Shown one piece after another: positions 55,322 to 57,184 of a stretch of DNA of 57,184 nt. The notes under the pieces were generated by a model, which had not been told where the DNA came from, did not search any database, and worked only from the letters and a program-made list of their open reading frames with translations. The stretch is from Deltaproteobacteria bacterium. GTDB taxonomy: Bacteria > UBA10199 > DSSB01 > JACPFA01. How positions within the stretch are numbered: position 1 is the first letter of the stretch; each line of letters opens with the position of its first letter. The translations under genes and the position numbers were made by a program. The stretch is from positions 1 to 57,184 of the forward strand of contig JACPFA010000041.1 in NCBI GenBank assembly GCA_016183235.1. Reading direction: 5' to 3'.

Positions 55322-55448
55322 GACGGATCTCAGTGTAGAGGTTTTGTATTGAAATTCAATTTATTTATTTTATGTTGTCTTTTTCAGGATTGTATGGGAA
55401 CTCGCATTTCCAAATCGTTCATGTAGGGTTTTTAGGAGACAACTCATT

Positions 55449-55682
55449 ATGGCAAATAAAACCGATAAGCTAGCCAACCAGCCCGAAGGTCAATTTTACG
55501 TGGATAGCCAGTGCATCGATTGCAATCTGTGCCGTGAAACCGCACCCGATAATTTCAAACGCAACGACGATGGTGGTTATTCTTATGTTTTTAAGCAACC
55601 TACCACCGACGACGAGAAAAAGTTGTGCCAAGAGGCCTTAGAGTCATGCCCGGTGGAAGCCATAGGCAATGATGGTCCATGA
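55449..55682 (+). CDS. Ferredoxin, single [4Fe-4S]
   Basis: A 77-residue ferredoxin. Cluster ligands: CIDCNLC (C-x2-C-x2-C) and ESCPVEAI; the CP-containing C-terminal motif ends the protein. It has one cluster site, as in small Thermotoga-like ferredoxins. It overlaps the next gene's start (ATGA). GGAGAC lies ahead of the ATG. It is in an operon with a degenerate A-type carrier and queG, suggesting it may supply electrons to QueG or to other Fe-S enzymes. Confidence 0.92.
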   Translation: MANKTDKLANQPEGQFYVDSQCIDCNLCRETAPDNFKRNDDGGYSYVFKQPTTDDEKKLCQEALESCPVEAIGNDGP

Positions 55683-55963
55683 AAATCACGGTTCATGCAG
55701 CCCAAAAGATTGAAGAATTTAGAGCAGCTTTGGCCGAGCCTTGCCCTGCCTATTTTAGGGTGTTGTTAGAAAGGCAAGATTGCCAAGGTGCGCAGTGCGC
55801 CTTTTCTTTTGATGAAAAGAAAGAAGGGGATGTTGAGTTATTGATGGAAGGGGTTAAAGTAGTGGTTGATCCTTTTACCCTGCAATGGGTGGGGCAGGGT
55901 ACTATTGAATTTGAGTCCAATCCAACCCAAAGTGGTTTTCTAATCTCTTCCCATGTCCACTAG
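55679..55963 (+). CDS. A-type carrier-like protein lacking cluster cysteines
   Basis: A 94-residue protein with the HesB/IscA fold pattern: ITVHAAQKIEEFRAALAEPC, FRVLLERQDCQGAQCAFSFD in place of the GGCSGL strand, and EGVKVVVDPFTLQWVGQGTI. The C-terminal CGCG pair is missing: the protein ends SGFLISSHVH. It may be a structural or non-cluster-binding relative. It is coupled to ferredoxin (ATGA) and overlaps queG by 11 bases. Confidence 0.75.
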   Translation: MKITVHAAQKIEEFRAALAEPCPAYFRVLLERQDCQGAQCAFSFDEKKEGDVELLMEGVKVVVDPFTLQWVGQGTIEFESNPTQSGFLISSHVH

Positions 55964-57050
55964 GGACGTTATTGTTGCTCAATTACAATCATTGGGGTTT
56001 AACCAGGTAGGCATTGCGGTCCCAGATTTAAACCTGAACTTAGAAGAGAATTATTTTTCTCAATGGCTAGTCAAGCAATGGCATGGCCAAATGGAATATT
56101 TGAGTAAGCTTAAGCACAAGCGCATGCAACCTGAATTGATTTTGCCAGGGCTTCGATCTGTCATTGTGGCAAGTTATTTTTATCAACCGCCCCTTGATGA
56201 GCCAGAAGAATACCGTGTTTCTTGTTATACCCAAGGTGGGGATTACCATAAAAAATTAGGCAAAAAACAAAAAGCATTCGCGCAATGGTTTGCCAAAACA
56301 TTTCCTGAGCATCGGCTTTATACCGAAACCGATACGGGCCCGGTTTTAGAAAAAGTGTGGGCCAAACGGGCGGGGCTTGGCTGGATGGGGAAACATACCA
56401 ATGTGATTCACCCGCAAAAAGGATCCTATTTTTTTCTTTCTACATTTTTGACCGATTTAGAGCTTGCTCCTAGTGTGCCTCTGGCGGATCATTGTGGCCA
56501 TTGCATCCGCTGTATTGAGGTGTGCCCCACGCAGGCTATCATAGCCCCTTACCAATTAGACGCTAGGCTTTGTATTTCATATTTGACCATTGAGTTAAGA
56601 GGCCCCATCCCTCGTGATTTGCGGCCTTTGATTGGCAATCATTTATTTGGTTGTGATGATTGTCAGGCCGTGTGCCCTTGGAATCGCTTTGCCACGAGTT
56701 CTCACGAAACCATGGTTATTGAACAAACTTCTTTTGAAAAATTGTCACTTCAGAACTTTTTAAATTTTTCAGAAGAAAATTTTCGCCAACATTTTAAAGG
56801 TACTGCGGTGTTACGTTGTAAATATCAGGGGTTTATTCGCAATGTTTTGGTGGTGGCCGGCAATTCCAAAAACAATTTTTATTTTGAAAGTGTTGCTAAG
56901 CGATTAACTGATGCTGATCCGATTTTGCGGGGGCATGCGGTATGGGCTTTGGGGCAAATTGATTTAGAAAAATCGCGATCTCATTTTGAAATGTTGAAGC
57001 AGACGGAGCAAGATCCATTTGTGCTAGAGGAGATAAATTGTTGCACCTAA
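55953..57050 (+). CDS. queG: Epoxyqueuosine reductase QueG
   Basis: Last step of queuosine tRNA modification: reduces epoxyqueuosine. The 365-residue protein has DTGPVLEKVWAKRAGLGWMG, CGHCIRCIEVCPTQAI (4Fe-4S motif), CISYLTIELRGPIP, and FGCDDCQAVCPWN with the second cluster, plus a C-terminal HEAT-like repeat region (DADPILRGHAVWALGQI). The stop lies at the edge of palindromic element C, so the last residues (NCCT) may be recruited from it. The operon partner ferredoxin is a plausible electron donor. Confidence 0.93.
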   Translation: MSTRDVIVAQLQSLGFNQVGIAVPDLNLNLEENYFSQWLVKQWHGQMEYLSKLKHKRMQPELILPGLRSVIVASYFYQPPLDEPEEYRVSCYTQGGDYHKKLGKKQKAFAQWFAKTFPEHRLYTETDTGPVLEKVWAKRAGLGWMGKHTNVIHPQKGSYFFLSTFLTDLELAPSVPLADHCGHCIRCIEVCPTQAIIAPYQLDARLCISYLTIELRGPIPRDLRPLIGNHLFGCDDCQAVCPWNRFATSSHETMVIEQTSFEKLSLQNFLNFSEENFRQHFKGTAVLRCKYQGFIRNVLVVAGNSKNNFYFESVAKRLTDADPILRGHAVWALGQIDLEKSRSHFEMLKQTEQDPFVLEEINCCT

Positions 57051-57184
57051 AAAGTTATTTTGAGTTGGGCTAAGGTGTCTATCGAGAACCCGCACCCGTA
57101 AAGCCTACTCGGCCAAAAAAATCCTTTATTTTTATTGAATTAGAGTATTCCTCTGTCATCCTCTAATTCAAAAAAATAATAGGA
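57045..57184. repeat. Long palindromic element C (partial, cut by window end)
   Basis: Shares with element B the edge CACCTAAAAAGTT, TATCGAGAACCCGCACCCGT, AAAGCCTACTCGGCC and the stem-loop GAATTAGAGTATTCCTCTGT, CATCCTCTAATTC. The right arm lies outside the window. Confidence 0.9.

Noticed and set aside
1-57184. CRISPR array
   Set aside because: Repeats are palindromic, variable and scattered, with no regular spacer spacing and no cas genes.
1-57184. tRNA or rRNA genes
   Set aside because: No cloverleaf with a T-loop GTTCRANNC and CCA-proximal stem or rRNA signature was recognised; a short GATTCGAATC near 28020 lies within brnT.

Overview
The window reads as one contig of an uncultured Gram-negative bacterium. 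The evidence is outer-membrane style lipoproteins, a lytic transglycosylase, full-length PlsB, NagZ, and a gene density and codon use of moderate GC. The mix (futalosine-pathway MqnD, PpsR, acyl-CoA carboxylase with malic enzyme, many toxin-antitoxin genes) fits a deltaproteobacterium-like lineage, but nothing here fixes the taxon. No rRNA, tRNA or CRISPR array was seen.

Layout. 1-2.9 kb: two toxin-antitoxin (TA) modules, a HigBA/RelE type and a GC-richer HipBA, each ending in a short shared repeat. 2.9-4.6 kb: small secreted proteins and an acyltransferase. 4.8-6.9 kb: a two-gene ribosomal-peptide-like locus, with a secreted Lys/Glu/Ala-rich precursor ending in a Cys-Gly motif followed by a DUF692 (MNIO) enzyme fused to a DUF2063 partner. 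7-12.9 kb (minus strand): one operon mrp - carboxyltransferase - biotin carboxylase - biotin carrier - malic enzyme. 13-14.7 kb: iscS and an A-type Fe-S carrier. 15-20 kb: MBL hydrolase, two hypothetical genes flanking a 110-bp hairpin, comEC. 20-26 kb: DedA, MltD-like transglycosylase, and an oligopeptide ABC transporter without ATPases. 26-28.3 kb: ORF6N protein, nagZ, BrnTA. 28.5-38.7 kb is an accessory region: two large low-complexity proteins, two Fic proteins, and three further TA modules embedded among four copies of the 3' end of the 739-residue gene. 38.7-57 kb is mostly housekeeping: glutaredoxin, rmuC, ppsR, NAD kinase, nadD, a large lipoprotein, plsB, a matrixin-like protease, MBL hydrolase, mqnD, alpha/beta hydrolase, ferredoxin, degenerate A-type carrier, queG.

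Three themes cut across the annotation. (1) Short palindromic repeats (TGTCATTGCGAG...GCAATCT and TCATCCCGG...CCGGGATC types) fill most intergenic gaps and also lie in frame inside several proteins, including the DUF692-DUF2063 fusion, NagZ, the 564-residue protein and the transglycosylase leader, in a manner reminiscent of Rickettsia palindromic elements. (2) A second family of about 200-bp near-perfect palindromes (three copies sharing a core) shows compensatory changes in its stems. (3) The 35.8-38.7 kb region alternates TA modules with repeated gene 3' ends, like a cassette array.

All calls come from reading the sequence; no database search was run.
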